64,000 nt of DNA from CBDCZY01 sp965224745 (GCA_965224745.1 CBDCZY010000001.1:124001-188000), one strand, 5' to 3'; positions 46,060-56,506 are shown, counted from the stretch's first letter. The notes: generated from the sequence alone by a model not told the origin. A program made the numbers and translations.

Positions 46060-46386
46060 ATCTTACTTTCTGAAACGCATAGAAAAACAATCCGCATTAT
46101 TGAAACGATTTGAACAGCTTCTTTGTATTGTTGAAAACAGTACAGGGGATATACAAAAAGCGAATCAAGCAGAAATGTGAGTCATAGAGAAACTTCGAGA
46201 AATGGGTAATAAAGCATTGACAGCCTGGGGTGAACAGCAAGTGAGTACCCTGACTGAACATCATAAAAAGAAAGAAGGCTGTTACCAAGCAGGTAAAAAA
46301 ACTCTGCTGGCATATAACCTACGGGCAAGTCACCGTCAATGAAGTTCTATTTCGGGAAGGACACCAAAGCTTACGGCCTTTTGCTA
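46060..46386 (+). pseudogene. ISKra4-type transposase remnant, 5' part
   Basis: Reads in pieces as LKRFEQLLCIVENSTGDIQK, IEKLREMGNKALTAWGEQQV and YGQVTVNEVLFREGHQSLRP, with stops and a frameshift between. This is the N-terminal part of an ISKra4-type transposase. It is cut by the IS630 element at a TA (46385-46386). Confidence 0.6.
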
Positions 46387-47614
46387 GTACTCCATCAACA
46401 TTGTATTGATGGATAGAGTGATTTCAGTTTTATTCTGGCATCCTCAGTCGTAAATCGCCAGTTCACACCAACAGCTTTTTGATTGCGTTGTTCTTGCCAT
46501 GCGTTTATTTCAGTTCGTAATGTGTCTTGGTCAGGTATTCTTCGATTCAGGCACTGGCGACTTAACACCCCGATCTCGATCTCTGCCATATCCAGCCAAC
46601 TGCCATGCTTCGGCGTATAATGAAGCTCCAGTCTTTCAGCAATGCGTTTTGCTTCTTCTGGTTCAAACGCGTCATATAATGAACTCAACTTATGCGTATT
46701 TAAATTATCCATCACCAGAACAATTTTCTTGTCCGGAAAATACTGATCAACCAATTCTTTGATTAAATGCGCCCAGTCTATTTTAGTATGTCGATCGGTT
46801 ACGTTGACATGTCGCCATCCAATCAGTGGGGCAAACAGCATGAACAGATTACTCACGCCATTGCGTTCATATTCAAAATCAAATATTTCAGGTTCTCCTG
46901 GACGCATCGGCAAGGGAATGCGCGTTTCCTTGGTCTGTTGTTTACTGGTTTCATCCATACAGATGAGGACTTCATCTTCTGTAAAAGTACGTTGATAAAC
47001 CGTTAAGATATCCTCCATCGCACAGACAAAATCAGCATTGGCTTTGGGCGGAATGCACCAGCATTCTTTTAACCAAGGTTTAAGGGCGTTTTTTTGAGTG
47101 TTTTTCGAACGGTTTCGCCCGATATCGAGTCGACTATTTTACATTCAACCAATCGATCCGCTAATAAGTTTAAGGTCCAATTATTATATCCCTCAGGGGC
47201 GGATGAACAGGCTGTTGCTACCAAAAACGCTTCCGCTTCGCCATCCAGCTTTTTGGCGCGTCGTCGTGTCTGGATTTTGGGATTGAGGGCACACTCTATT
47301 CCTTCTTCAACAAAGCGCTTTCGTACACGCTGTACTGTCAGATGACTGATGTGTAACGCATTGGCGATCTTTGCATCGGTTAATGAAGCCTTTGAAATCG
47401 CTTCGTCCGCATGAAGCAGTATTTGGGCATGGGTTATTTTGCGGGCGGCGGTTTTTCCCTTTGAGATGAGGTGCTTTAAATCCTCGCGTTCATCGTTCGG
47501 TAGTTTAATTCGGTATTTCTTGGCTGGCATGGTTTAATCCTAACTATCATATTCTTGGTATTGATACTTAAGATATTACATTAAATACGTATCAGAACAA
47601 AATTGTTGGAGTAC
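46387..47614 (-). mobile_element. IS630-family element nested in ISKra4-type remnant
   Basis: The ends begin GTACTCCATCAACATT at 46387 and, on the other strand from 47614, GTACTCCAACAATTTT. TA flanks both sides (46385-46386 and 47615-47616), the signature of IS630/Tc1-type insertion. 1228 bp. Removing it and one TA rejoins the surrounding remnant. Confidence 0.88.
46395..47530 (-). CDS. IS630-family transposase, two frames joined by an A7 slip
   Basis: The first frame (47069-47530) gives the helix-turn-helix half, PAKKYRIKLPNDEREDLKHL to ETVRKTLKK. The second (46395-47018 and the open frame just upstream of it) gives the DDE half with VLICMDETSK, IVLVMDNLNTHK and YTPKHGSWLDMAEIEIG. They meet at an A7 tract (minus strand of 47090-47096, CTCAAAAAAACG), where a minus-one slip would fuse them. 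IS630 elements can use such slippage, so it may be active; a plain frameshift mutation is the alternative. Confidence 0.75.
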
Positions 47615-48220
47615 TAGCAATGCGGGTGGTAAAAGCTGCCGGAGTTATTCATTGCCACTTCAGCGTGTTGTCACCGGCTTTGCGGCCGATTTTTCCTACG
47701 CCAAGGCCCGTTTGCCAAAGTGAAGGAACATTATTGCATAAGCTTGAGTGCCAGCAGTATTCGCCAAACAACGATGACACATGCTCAAGCCCTATACGAC
47801 AATGAAGCCTTAAATAGTTTACCGAGTCGTTGCCAGACCATTACAACTATTATTGCAGAAATGGATGGCTGCATGGTTCCCGTTGTCGAGGTCAATGAAG
47901 AAAGTAGTGACAAGCGAAAGGGTAAAGCGCTGGTGTGGCAAGAATTAAAACTCTGTCTTGCTCATTCTGTGGGTTCGAACGCCCCAGTTTTTGGAGGAAT
48001 ATTTTCAGGGGACGTCGATAAAGCAGGAGATCAATTACACCAATGTGCCAAGCTAGCAGGCCTTGGAGAAAAAACCCAGTTACATGCCGTCGGTGACGGT
48101 GCAAAATGGATAGCCGATCAAGTTGAAGAATAATTTGGTGCTAACGGAAGTTACCTGATCGATTTTTTTCATTTATTTGATTATTTAGAAATTAATTTAC
48201 CACCATTTTTCCTAAAATTG
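47615..48220 (+). pseudogene. ISKra4-type transposase remnant, 3' part
   Basis: Continues the remnant with IIAEMDGCMVPVVEV, AGLGEKTQLHAVGDGAKWIA and, after an in-frame TAA at 48131, GSYLIDFFHLFDYLEI. The MDG and GDGAKW..LIDFFH motifs parallel SLDGAY and ADGAKD..LLDFYH of the intact copy at 2997-4280. It is truncated just before queA. Confidence 0.65.
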
Positions 48221-48235
48221 GTATGATCGCCCGCC

Positions 48236-49249
48236 ATGAGGAAAAGCGATTTTAACTTTCAGTTACCTGATGATTTAGTAGCTCAAAAGCCTTTAGATAA
48301 AAGAGTTGCCAGTAGGCTTTTGTGCGTAAACCGGGAAACAAACTCCTACACTAATAGTTTGTTTCATCAATTACCCGAATGGTTACAGCCTGGTGACTTG
48401 TTGGTTCTTAATAACACCAAAGTAATACCTGCCAGGATTTTTGGCACCAAGTCAACGGGGGGTAAAATTGAAGTCTTAATTGAGCGTTTGATAAATGACA
48501 ACCGGGCTTTCGCGCATATTCGAGCCAGTAAAGCGCCCAAAGTTGGCGAGCGCATAACATTGGATAACAATTATCAGTGTTATGTTGAAAACCGCCAGAG
48601 AGATTTGTATGAAATTGTTTTTGATCAGGATCAAAAACTTATAGCGATACTGGATGAAATAGGCCATATACCATTACCGCCCTATATAAAAAGAGGTGAC
48701 ACGTCAGATGACCGGAAACGTTATCAAACAGTTTTTGCTACTGAAGCAGGCGCTATAGCTGCTCCTACTGCTGGCTTACATTTTGATCAAGCTTTGCTAG
48801 CCCAGATTGAAATGCTCGGTGTAGAGATAGCCTATGTAACGCTTCACGTCGGCAGTGGAACTTTTCAGCCAGTTAGAGAAGAAAATTTGGATGAACATCG
48901 AATGCATGTCGAGGTTTTTGAAGTAGGTGATGATGTTGTTAACAAGATTAATACAACGATTGGTCGAGTTATAGCCGTAGGAACCACAGCTGTTAGAGCA
49001 CTCGAATCCTCCGTTCAAAAAAGCGGTTTAAAAGCTTGCCGGGGAGAGACTGACCTTTTCATCACACCAGGCTATAAGTTTCAAGTTGTTGATGCACTGA
49101 TTACCAACTTTCATTTACCCAGTTCTACTTTACTCATGTTGACTTGCGCTTTTGGCGGCTATGAGTTGATAATGCAGGCTTATCAGTATGCGATAGAGCA
49201 ACAATATCGTTTTTTCAGTTACGGTGATGCTATGTTCATCCATTCTTGA
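48236..49249 (+). CDS. queA: S-adenosylmethionine:tRNA ribosyltransferase-isomerase QueA
   Basis: A 337-residue enzyme with the family start MRKSDFNFQLPDDLVAQKPL, RLLCVNRET, and the conserved FATEAGAIAAPTAGLHFD and VTLHVGSGTFQPVR segments. It transfers the ribosyl moiety of AdoMet to preQ1 at tRNA position 34 in queuosine synthesis. Length is close to other QueA proteins. The start has no clear Shine-Dalgarno. tgt is not downstream; mfd follows after about 50 bases. Confidence 0.94.
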   Translation: MRKSDFNFQLPDDLVAQKPLDKRVASRLLCVNRETNSYTNSLFHQLPEWLQPGDLLVLNNTKVIPARIFGTKSTGGKIEVLIERLINDNRAFAHIRASKAPKVGERITLDNNYQCYVENRQRDLYEIVFDQDQKLIAILDEIGHIPLPPYIKRGDTSDDRKRYQTVFATEAGAIAAPTAGLHFDQALLAQIEMLGVEIAYVTLHVGSGTFQPVREENLDEHRMHVEVFEVGDDVVNKINTTIGRVIAVGTTAVRALESSVQKSGLKACRGETDLFITPGYKFQVVDALITNFHLPSSTLLMLTCAFGGYELIMQAYQYAIEQQYRFFSYGDAMFIHS

Positions 49250-49301
49250 AAGAGCAGGATTTAAAAAAAAGATTAATTCAGACCATTTCATTTCCCCCCC
49301 C

Positions 49302-52300
49302 ATGAACTCACCTGTCTTGCAAATTTGTACGTTACCTTTACCTGAACCTAAACAGTCTTTGCAATGGAATGGCTTATACGGAAGCGCAGACGCATTAGCG
49401 CTAGCCTCGGCAGTACAGTCCGCTGATGGTTTGTTAGTAGTTGTGATGAATGATAACCATGCAGCCCTGCGGTTAGAAAGAGAACTGGCTTTTTTTCTAC
49501 AAAACAAAGCTCCCGTTTTGCATTTTCCAGATTGGGAAATCCTGCCGTATGATGTGTTTTCACCGCTGCCGGAAATCGTGTCAGACAGAGTTAAGACTCT
49601 CACTCAATTATCAGCCGTAAAACAAGCTATCCTGGTTGTTTCAGTTTCTACATTGATGCATCGTTTGGCGCCAAGAAAGTATATTCTGGCGAATAGCTTT
49701 TCGCTTGAAATTGGTCAAAACTTCAACTTGGACATTAACAGAAAAAAATTGGAAAGCGTTGGCTACCAATACGCACCTCAGGTTTTGCAGCACGGTGAGT
49801 TTGCCATAAGAGGTTCGATTTTGGATTTGTTCCCTATGGGGGGTCAAACCCCGTTTAGAATAGAATTGTTTGATGATGAAGTTGAGTCTATTCGAACGTT
49901 TGATCCTGAAACACAACGATCGCTAGAAAAGATAAGCCAAATTAATTTATTTCCAGCCAGAGAATTTCCCATTTCAGAAACTTCGATTAAGCAGTTCCGA
50001 CAAGCCTTTCGAGGATTATTCCCAGACGCACCCGTTAACAACCCACTCTATCAGGATGTCAGTAAAGGTATTGTCCCAGGTGGTATTGAGTACTATATGC
50101 CGCTCTTCGTCGATGAGACGGAGACCCTTTTTGACTATCTGCCAGAAACTACCACCATGGTTTTGTTGACTGATACCAAAACAAGCAGCCAAAATTTTCT
50201 CAATGAAGTCGGTGAACGTTACCACCAACGTCAGTTCGATAAAATGAGGCCACTGTTAAAACCAGACACGCTCTTTCTGGATGAGGAAGGCTTTGATGCA
50301 CGTATTAAAGCTTTTGCCACTGTTATTGTCCAATCGCCAGAGACGGGCTTGCAAGATAATAACGGTTTTTTTAACGCATTGCCGGACTTGACGATTGACC
50401 CTCGATTAGCTTCTCCAGCGGAAGGTTTGCAACAGTTTATAAGCCAATCAACAAAAAAAGTTTTGTTTGTTGCGGAAACAGCAGGACATCGTGAGGCTTT
50501 GTTGCAACAACTTAAGCAATATCAAATAAATCCTGTGCCGGTTGAAGATTGGCTGGCTTTTTTAACATCGGAACAACCAGTCAATATTACCATCGGGCCG
50601 ATGGATCAGGGGTTATGGCTAGATAACCCTGCTATTGCGGTCATCACGGAGAGCCAATTAACTAAAAATAAGGTTCAACAACGTCGGCGCAGAAGAAAGA
50701 CCTCTCGCTACGAATTGGAAAACATCGTCGGTAATCTGCAAGATTTGTTGGTTGGTGACCCAGTGGTGCATCAGGAACACGGCGTAGGGCGGTATATGGG
50801 TTTGCAGCATTTAAACATCAGTGGTGTTGAAGCTGAATTTCTGACCCTTGAATACGCTAACCAAGACAAAATATACGTGCCGGTTTCATCGTTACATTTA
50901 ATCGGTCGTTACACCGGTGTTAGCCCGGAGAATGCGCCATTACATAAACTAGGAAGCGATCAATGGACAAAGGCTAAGAAAAGAGCGATAGAAAAAGTTT
51001 ACGATGTTGCTACAGAATTGTTAGATGTAAATGCTAAGCGCGAAGCTCACAAAGGCTTTGCCTTTAGTCTGGATGAAGATGAATATGATAAATTTGCCAG
51101 CACATTTCCGTTCGAAGAGACGCCAGATCAGCAGACTTCCATCGATCAAATTATTGGCGATATGACTTCAGGACAACCGATGGATCGAGTCATATGTGGC
51201 GACGTCGGGTTCGGAAAGACGGAAGTGGCTATGCGAGCCGCATTTATCGCGGTGCTTGGAGGCAAACAAGCGGCGGTTTTGGTACCCACCACCCTGTTGG
51301 CGCAACAACACTATCAAAATTTTTTGGATCGATTCGCAGAATGGCCAATAAAAATAGAGGTAATGTCTCGATTTGTTTCTCAGAAAAAGCAAAAAGCCAT
51401 CAACAAAAACCTCCAGGAAGGGAAGGTTGATATTGTCATTGGAACGCACAAATTACTTTCCAAAGAGATTGGGTATAAGTCGTTGGGACTTATTATCATT
51501 GATGAAGAGCATCGTTTTGGTGTCCGACAGAAAGAGCACTTTAAAAAGTTACGAAGTGAAGTCGACTTGTTGACCATGACAGCGACTCCAATTCCTCGCA
51601 CTCTTAACATGGCGATGTCGGGCCTTCGAGATATATCAATTATCGCCAGTCCGCCACCAAACCGACATGCCATCAATACCTTTGTTTCGGAATGGGTCGA
51701 TGTTTTAGTACAAGAAGCCTGTGACAGAGAAATAAAGCGGGGAGGTCAAGTCTTCTTTCTACACAATGAAGTAAAGACGATGGAAAAGATAGCTCGCGAC
51801 CTCGAGCAGCTCGTACCCCATGCCAGGATCGAAATCGCCCACGGCCAAATGCCGGAAAAAGAACTTGAACGTGTCATGCTGGATTTCTATCATCATCGAT
51901 TTAATCTGCTGCTTTGTTCGACCATTATTGAAAGTGGTATTGACATTCCCAGTGCTAATACAATTATTATTAATCGCGCTGATAAATTAGGATTAGCCCA
52001 ACTGCATCAACTAAGAGGTCGGGTGGGTCGTTCTCATCATCGGGCCTATGCTTATTTGTTGATTCCTCCGAAGCCGATAATGACACGAGACGCTGTGAAG
52101 CGTTTAGAAGCGATTGAAACATCATCTGAATTGGGTGCCGGCTTTTTGTTGTCTTCCCATGACTTAGAAATCCGGGGTGCGGGTGAATTACTGGGTGAAG
52201 AGCAAAGTGGGCAAATCCAGGAAATTGGATTTACGCTCTATACTGAGTTGCTGGAACGAGCGGTCAATGCATTAAAATCAGGTAACCAGCCAGAATTAGA

Positions 52301-52766
52301 AACACCGCTGGATACCGGGCCAGAGATTGATTTGCAATGTTCGGCGTTGATAACTGAAGATTATTTGCCAGATATCCATACCCGCTTAGTTTTGTATAAA
52401 CGGATTGCAAATGCGGAGGATATGGAGGGGCTTAGGGAGTTACAAATAGAAATGATCGATCGATTTGGGCTGTTGCCGCCCGCAACCAAGAATTTATTCA
52501 GCATTACAGAATTAAAATGTACCGCTGCCAGGTTGGGAATTCACAAGATTGATTTGCATGCCAAAGGAGGTCGAATTATGTTTGGTCCCAAACCACAAAT
52601 AAATGCAGACCAATTGATTAGTTTGATCCAAACACAACCGGCGATCTACCAGCTGGACGGAACTGATAAATTAAAAATAGCACATGGCACTGAATCAGTC
52701 GAAGAGCGGCTAAGCTTTTTAACCCCGCTGTTAGATCGTCTGGCTGTTTCTGCAGAGCAGGTTTAA
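49302..52766 (+). CDS. mfd: transcription-repair coupling factor Mfd
   Basis: A protein of 1154 residues from ATG 49302 (E. coli Mfd is about 1148); a longer frame from 49224 would overlap queA. Order: UvrB-like N-terminal domains, RNA-polymerase-interacting CarD-like domain (LVGDPVVHQEHGVGRYMG), helicase motor with Walker A GDVGFGKTE, DEEH box, TATPIPRTLNMA and RGRVGRS motifs, then the C-terminal TRCF domain. It removes stalled RNA polymerase and recruits UvrA. A C8 run lies directly before the ATG and no Shine-Dalgarno is visible. Confidence 0.93.
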   Translation: MNSPVLQICTLPLPEPKQSLQWNGLYGSADALALASAVQSADGLLVVVMNDNHAALRLERELAFFLQNKAPVLHFPDWEILPYDVFSPLPEIVSDRVKTLTQLSAVKQAILVVSVSTLMHRLAPRKYILANSFSLEIGQNFNLDINRKKLESVGYQYAPQVLQHGEFAIRGSILDLFPMGGQTPFRIELFDDEVESIRTFDPETQRSLEKISQINLFPAREFPISETSIKQFRQAFRGLFPDAPVNNPLYQDVSKGIVPGGIEYYMPLFVDETETLFDYLPETTTMVLLTDTKTSSQNFLNEVGERYHQRQFDKMRPLLKPDTLFLDEEGFDARIKAFATVIVQSPETGLQDNNGFFNALPDLTIDPRLASPAEGLQQFISQSTKKVLFVAETAGHREALLQQLKQYQINPVPVEDWLAFLTSEQPVNITIGPMDQGLWLDNPAIAVITESQLTKNKVQQRRRRRKTSRYELENIVGNLQDLLVGDPVVHQEHGVGRYMGLQHLNISGVEAEFLTLEYANQDKIYVPVSSLHLIGRYTGVSPENAPLHKLGSDQWTKAKKRAIEKVYDVATELLDVNAKREAHKGFAFSLDEDEYDKFASTFPFEETPDQQTSIDQIIGDMTSGQPMDRVICGDVGFGKTEVAMRAAFIAVLGGKQAAVLVPTTLLAQQHYQNFLDRFAEWPIKIEVMSRFVSQKKQKAINKNLQEGKVDIVIGTHKLLSKEIGYKSLGLIIIDEEHRFGVRQKEHFKKLRSEVDLLTMTATPIPRTLNMAMSGLRDISIIASPPPNRHAINTFVSEWVDVLVQEACDREIKRGGQVFFLHNEVKTMEKIARDLEQLVPHARIEIAHGQMPEKELERVMLDFYHHRFNLLLCSTIIESGIDIPSANTIIINRADKLGLAQLHQLRGRVGRSHHRAYAYLLIPPKPIMTRDAVKRLEAIETSSELGAGFLLSSHDLEIRGAGELLGEEQSGQIQEIGFTLYTELLERAVNALKSGNQPELETPLDTGPEIDLQCSALITEDYLPDIHTRLVLYKRIANAEDMEGLRELQIEMIDRFGLLPPATKNLFSITELKCTAARLGIHKIDLHAKGGRIMFGPKPQINADQLISLIQTQPAIYQLDGTDKLKIAHGTESVEERLSFLTPLLDRLAVSAEQV

Positions 52767-52902
52767 CGTTTGTCTGGGGTTAAAAGCTAGCTGTATTTAA
52801 TGGATATTGCGTGTTTTATTAATTCTTATTAACCTTATCTTCGACTTGATTGTAGAATACCGTTATAGAAAATCTTCTAAATAATTTAAGGTTGAGTAAA
52901 GA

Positions 52903-53523
52903 ATGGCGAAAAATAGTTATAAGAGATGCTTAAGAATAACTTCTTTTTTCTGTTTTCTGATCATGTATGGTGAGGCCTTTTCAGGCCAAAGACGCTTTCA
53001 AATAGAAGTTATCGTTTTTACCCATAACCAACCCACTAGCGAACAATTCGAAATTACCAAAAATCTGACTAAATGGCCTGATGGATTGGTTAATTTGGGA
53101 GGAAAAACCGCAGCCAGCCTAGGCTTCACCACGCCAATGAATCATTTGCGAACCTTAACAGATGAACTGAAAGGCTTAAAACAAAGTGGTCGTTTTGTAC
53201 CTGTGATATACGAAGCTTGGGAGCAGTCTGTTTACTCAAATACCAAAGGATCCCCTGTTCATCTTTTTGTTGGTGAAGTGAGGGGCTTGTCGAGACGGCA
53301 CCGGATAGATGGTTACGTTCAGTTACAACGAGGTCATTATCTGTTTATGAAGGTTGACATGGAACTGTTGGGTCAGGAATTAGGGGTGGACGATGTCAGC
53401 TTTCCTGCTGTTTATAGGGTCAATGAGCGGCGGCGTATCAAGTTAAATGAGGTTCATTATTTCGATCATCCTAAGTTTGGATTGTTGACTCAAGTAATTC
53501 CTCTTGAAGGTCTAATTGATTGA
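52903..53523 (+). CDS. CsiV-like secreted protein
   Basis: A 206-residue protein with a signal peptide (cleaved near AFSGQ) and the CsiV-type pattern QRRFQIEVIVFTHNQPTSEQ, HRIDGYVQLQRGHYLFMKVD, YRVNERRRIKLNEVHYFDHP and GLLTQVIPLE. CsiV (PF10972-type) proteins are periplasmic and commonly encoded beside mfd in gammaproteobacteria. In P. aeruginosa CsiV partners a peptidoglycan-modifying acyltransferase; whether that holds here is unknown. Confidence 0.8.
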   Translation: MAKNSYKRCLRITSFFCFLIMYGEAFSGQRRFQIEVIVFTHNQPTSEQFEITKNLTKWPDGLVNLGGKTAASLGFTTPMNHLRTLTDELKGLKQSGRFVPVIYEAWEQSVYSNTKGSPVHLFVGEVRGLSRRHRIDGYVQLQRGHYLFMKVDMELLGQELGVDDVSFPAVYRVNERRRIKLNEVHYFDHPKFGLLTQVIPLEGLID

Positions 53524-53679
53524 TAATAAATGATATTTTTAGAATAAACAAAGTGCTTGGCTCTGACTTGATCAACTAAAAATGCAAAGTTGCAAATCAC
53601 AGTTATATCGCATAGACTGCCACAGATTATGATAATAATAATTTCGTCGAATTATGCGAACAATGATACCTACTGAGTT

Positions 53680-55041
53680 GTGAAAAGTATGATGAAAACA
53701 AATAGAGCGACGGTGCAAAGGGGCGGGGAAAGTAGATTACGAAAACCGCGTGTGGGTGGTGGGATAGGCGTTTTTATCAACCGCCTTCAAACGATTTTTG
53801 TCGGAGCACTCCGGATTTGGACCATTCCTATCGTTCTTATGTTGAGTGTTGCATCTGGATTTACCACGTATTATGGAATGTCCTACTTCATAATACCTTG
53901 GATTGCTCTCATTATAACGATAGCGATACAATCCATCATAGTCATCTGCTCTCTGGAAATAGCCGGTATCCATTGGAAAGCCAACCGTTTTCGTTATTTT
54001 ACTATCATTGCATCGTTGTTAATTTCTTTGGCAGCTTCTATCTCTTTTTCCTATTTCAAATTCTATGAAGTATCAGAGCGTGAAACCATACAAATATCGC
54101 GATTGAACTTGGTTCGAAAGGAGATTAATAACTATGTGAACCAACTAATAGCCGTCAAGGGACAAATCTTAGATTCAAAAAAAATTACGATGGACAAGGC
54201 TTCGCAAGAAGCCAGCAAAGCTTATTTCGGTACGCATCCCCAAGTTACTCCGAAATATAAGAATAGAGTCGGCGAAGGACCTTTTTGGCGACATTACAAC
54301 CGGTTATATTTGACCGAGAAAAAACATTATGAATCTTTGGAAAATGGGTTTAGTCAACTAGATCAAAAAATTCAAAGTTTGCAGCAATATGTTAGTAGCC
54401 TGGGTGTTCATTCCGGGAACTCTAAAAAAGATTATCAAGCGGTGGCAGACAGTTTTAAGGCTGTGCAGCTGAGTTTTAGCGAACAAGCTTCCAGTGTTGG
54501 TCATGCTGTCCCAAAACCCCCCATTTTAATGCCGTATGCCCAGTTCGTGCAGGGCGTTACTCCCAGTTTTGCAATGTGGGATAGTTTTTCATTGTTTGCT
54601 TTTATTTGTGCAGCAATGGTTGATTTTTTTACTGTGTTGTTGTCCTATCGACTTGAATTTACTGCACCTGGACCTTTAACAACCGAAGAAAAAGAATTGG
54701 TTTTTCAATGCTTAAGAGAATTCACTGAATTTCGAATTAATGAGAATGATGAACTCGAAATGGTGATAGAGAAGACTGAGATAGAGCGGGCCAGGCGATA
54801 CTCAGATTGGTCTCGAATGTTTGCAGTAGGATTGCTTCTCAACAGAGGGTTTTTAAGGAAAATTGATCAGCGAACTGTCGAGTTTGCACCCAATCTTTAT
54901 CCGCTAATGTCTGAAAAAATGGGATCAAAAATTAGAGAATTGAAGGCGCTGAAACTTGCCTCAATGAATGCCAACGACCAAGAAAATAATGTTCATGAAG
55001 GTGCCAAAGCCAGTGAGTGGAAGAATTTTTCACATGGATGA
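53680..55041 (+). CDS. four-helix membrane protein with periplasmic coiled coil, partner of next gene
   Basis: A 453-residue protein starting at GTG 53680 (ATG 53689 possible). The basic N-terminus (to about 40) is followed by three helices near 46-66, 70-90 and 105-128. A periplasmic stretch (about 130-320) holds predicted coiled coil, and a fourth helix lies near 325-348 (SLFAFICAAMVDFFTVLLSY). The C-terminal cytoplasmic domain of about 100 residues begins LTTEEKELVFQCLREFTEFR and may be winged-helix-like. I do not recognise the family. Its last 8 bases overlap the start of the next gene, so the pair is translationally coupled. Confidence 0.7.
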   Translation: MKSMMKTNRATVQRGGESRLRKPRVGGGIGVFINRLQTIFVGALRIWTIPIVLMLSVASGFTTYYGMSYFIIPWIALIITIAIQSIIVICSLEIAGIHWKANRFRYFTIIASLLISLAASISFSYFKFYEVSERETIQISRLNLVRKEINNYVNQLIAVKGQILDSKKITMDKASQEASKAYFGTHPQVTPKYKNRVGEGPFWRHYNRLYLTEKKHYESLENGFSQLDQKIQSLQQYVSSLGVHSGNSKKDYQAVADSFKAVQLSFSEQASSVGHAVPKPPILMPYAQFVQGVTPSFAMWDSFSLFAFICAAMVDFFTVLLSYRLEFTAPGPLTTEEKELVFQCLREFTEFRINENDELEMVIEKTEIERARRYSDWSRMFAVGLLLNRGFLRKIDQRTVEFAPNLYPLMSEKMGSKIRELKALKLASMNANDQENNVHEGAKASEWKNFSHG

Positions 55042-56389
55042 TTGGTTATCTGGATTGCCGGTAGCCGCAGGTTATGAGACAACCGAAGATATTTGGGATC
55101 CTGGTTTCGAGGGCGATAGGCGAATTGTTATATCGCAGATTGGATCCTATTTTAAGATTTATAAAAGACCGCGCTATTTTGTCAAACGCTTTTATCATAA
55201 AGTCTACCCATTAACGATTGAGGATTGGAAAATCCAGGCTTCCTCTCAATTGCATGGAGGGTTTTGCACCATTGAAGCTAATTTGAGTATTCGTTTCCAG
55301 GCAACGCTTAAATATGTCGAGATGAATCTGGAAAGTTTACCCAAAGTTAATGATCACATAAAAATTCACTATGAAGGTTTAATCAGAGATGCACTTGATA
55401 AGGAGTTGCTGACCATAGTTGGTGGTAACTGGGTGCAAGATGGGTTAGGGTCGGTTGAAAAACAGGTTCAAGACTTCATCAATGAAACACTAATGATTCA
55501 AAATATTCAATCGCGTTCAGTTTGTGTCTTAAAACCTCATTTTGAAGAATTCCCAGAAGAACAAAAAGGGCTTGATGGTCGATTTACACAAGAAGCAATC
55601 TACATCAATGTATTAAAAAAACACTTTGAATTTAAGGATCATCAGCAACGGGAGCAGTTTAGGCATGACGAAGCATTGGAATTATCAGGTTTAGAGCATC
55701 AAGAAAAGAAAATTGAACAGCTGCGAAAAGAAGAAGAACTAGTTCGACTTAAGCAAGCTGGAGAAGCGCAAGCAATCAAACAAAAACTGGAAGAACATGA
55801 AAAGCAGTTGGCAGAGCAACACACCATTGAGAAACGGCTACATGACGAGAAATTAAAGCATGAATCCAGGTTGAAAGAAATGGAAGCTGAAGCCGAGATG
55901 AAAACGATCGAAAATAAGCAGACCAAACAACAAAATGTTGAGCAAAATCTTCATATTGACAAGTTGAAGCACCAAATAACGCTAAAAGAAAAAGAGTTAG
56001 AAACAGAAATCAGCGAGTACGAAAGACAACAAGAAAAGTGGAATCAGACTAAATCAAAAATGCATTCCCAAAAAATCGAGCAAGAAAAACGTCTTAAAGA
56101 GTTGGAGTTAAAAGCTAATCTTGATGGCCAAGAAAAATTATTAATGGAACAACAACAAGTTGAAGAGCGTTTGAAGGCCGCAAAACTTAGACACTCAACA
56201 AGAATGAAAGAAATGGAGCTGGAAGCGGAGTTTGTTGAACAGGAAAAGCGATATGAAACGTCCAAAAAAGCTGAAACATTTCTTCGTCGTGACATAGAGC
56301 ATTTAGTTCTTGAAAAGCGCAAAGCAGAACTCAATCAAGAAATAAGGCTGGCAGAGCAAAACCTGTTAATTGATAAAGAAGAAAATTAA
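55034..56389 (+). CDS. band-7/SPFH-like protein with five 37-residue coiled-coil repeats
   Basis: A 451-residue soluble protein from ATG 55034, overlapping the upstream stop (ATGGATGA) with GGAAG upstream. Residues 25-190 (RRIVISQIGSYFKIYKRPRY ... IRDALDKELLTIVGGNWVQD) resemble a stomatin/prohibitin (SPFH) domain; this is tentative. Residues 253-437 are five tandem 37-residue units; units 1-4 share K[LI]..x..[RL]LKE-type centres such as KLKHESRLKEMEAEAEM and KLRHSTRMKEMELEAEF. No membrane segment is present, so anchoring probably comes from the upstream membrane protein. Function unknown. Confidence 0.7.
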   Translation: MDDWLSGLPVAAGYETTEDIWDPGFEGDRRIVISQIGSYFKIYKRPRYFVKRFYHKVYPLTIEDWKIQASSQLHGGFCTIEANLSIRFQATLKYVEMNLESLPKVNDHIKIHYEGLIRDALDKELLTIVGGNWVQDGLGSVEKQVQDFINETLMIQNIQSRSVCVLKPHFEEFPEEQKGLDGRFTQEAIYINVLKKHFEFKDHQQREQFRHDEALELSGLEHQEKKIEQLRKEEELVRLKQAGEAQAIKQKLEEHEKQLAEQHTIEKRLHDEKLKHESRLKEMEAEAEMKTIENKQTKQQNVEQNLHIDKLKHQITLKEKELETEISEYERQQEKWNQTKSKMHSQKIEQEKRLKELELKANLDGQEKLLMEQQQVEERLKAAKLRHSTRMKEMELEAEFVEQEKRYETSKKAETFLRRDIEHLVLEKRKAELNQEIRLAEQNLLIDKEEN

Positions 56390-56506
56390 AACCATAAATT
56401 GGTTAGCCATTCGAATTATATTCTTAAAGTTAAAATAAATCTTCGTACGCAAACAAATAAGCTAGCCAATTAGTGGTTAAATTTATCAGGTTAGGTTGGT
56501 TGTTAT

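Noticed and set aside
46499..47345. Plus-strand frames inside the IS630 element
   Set aside because: Antisense shadows of the IS630 transposase halves.
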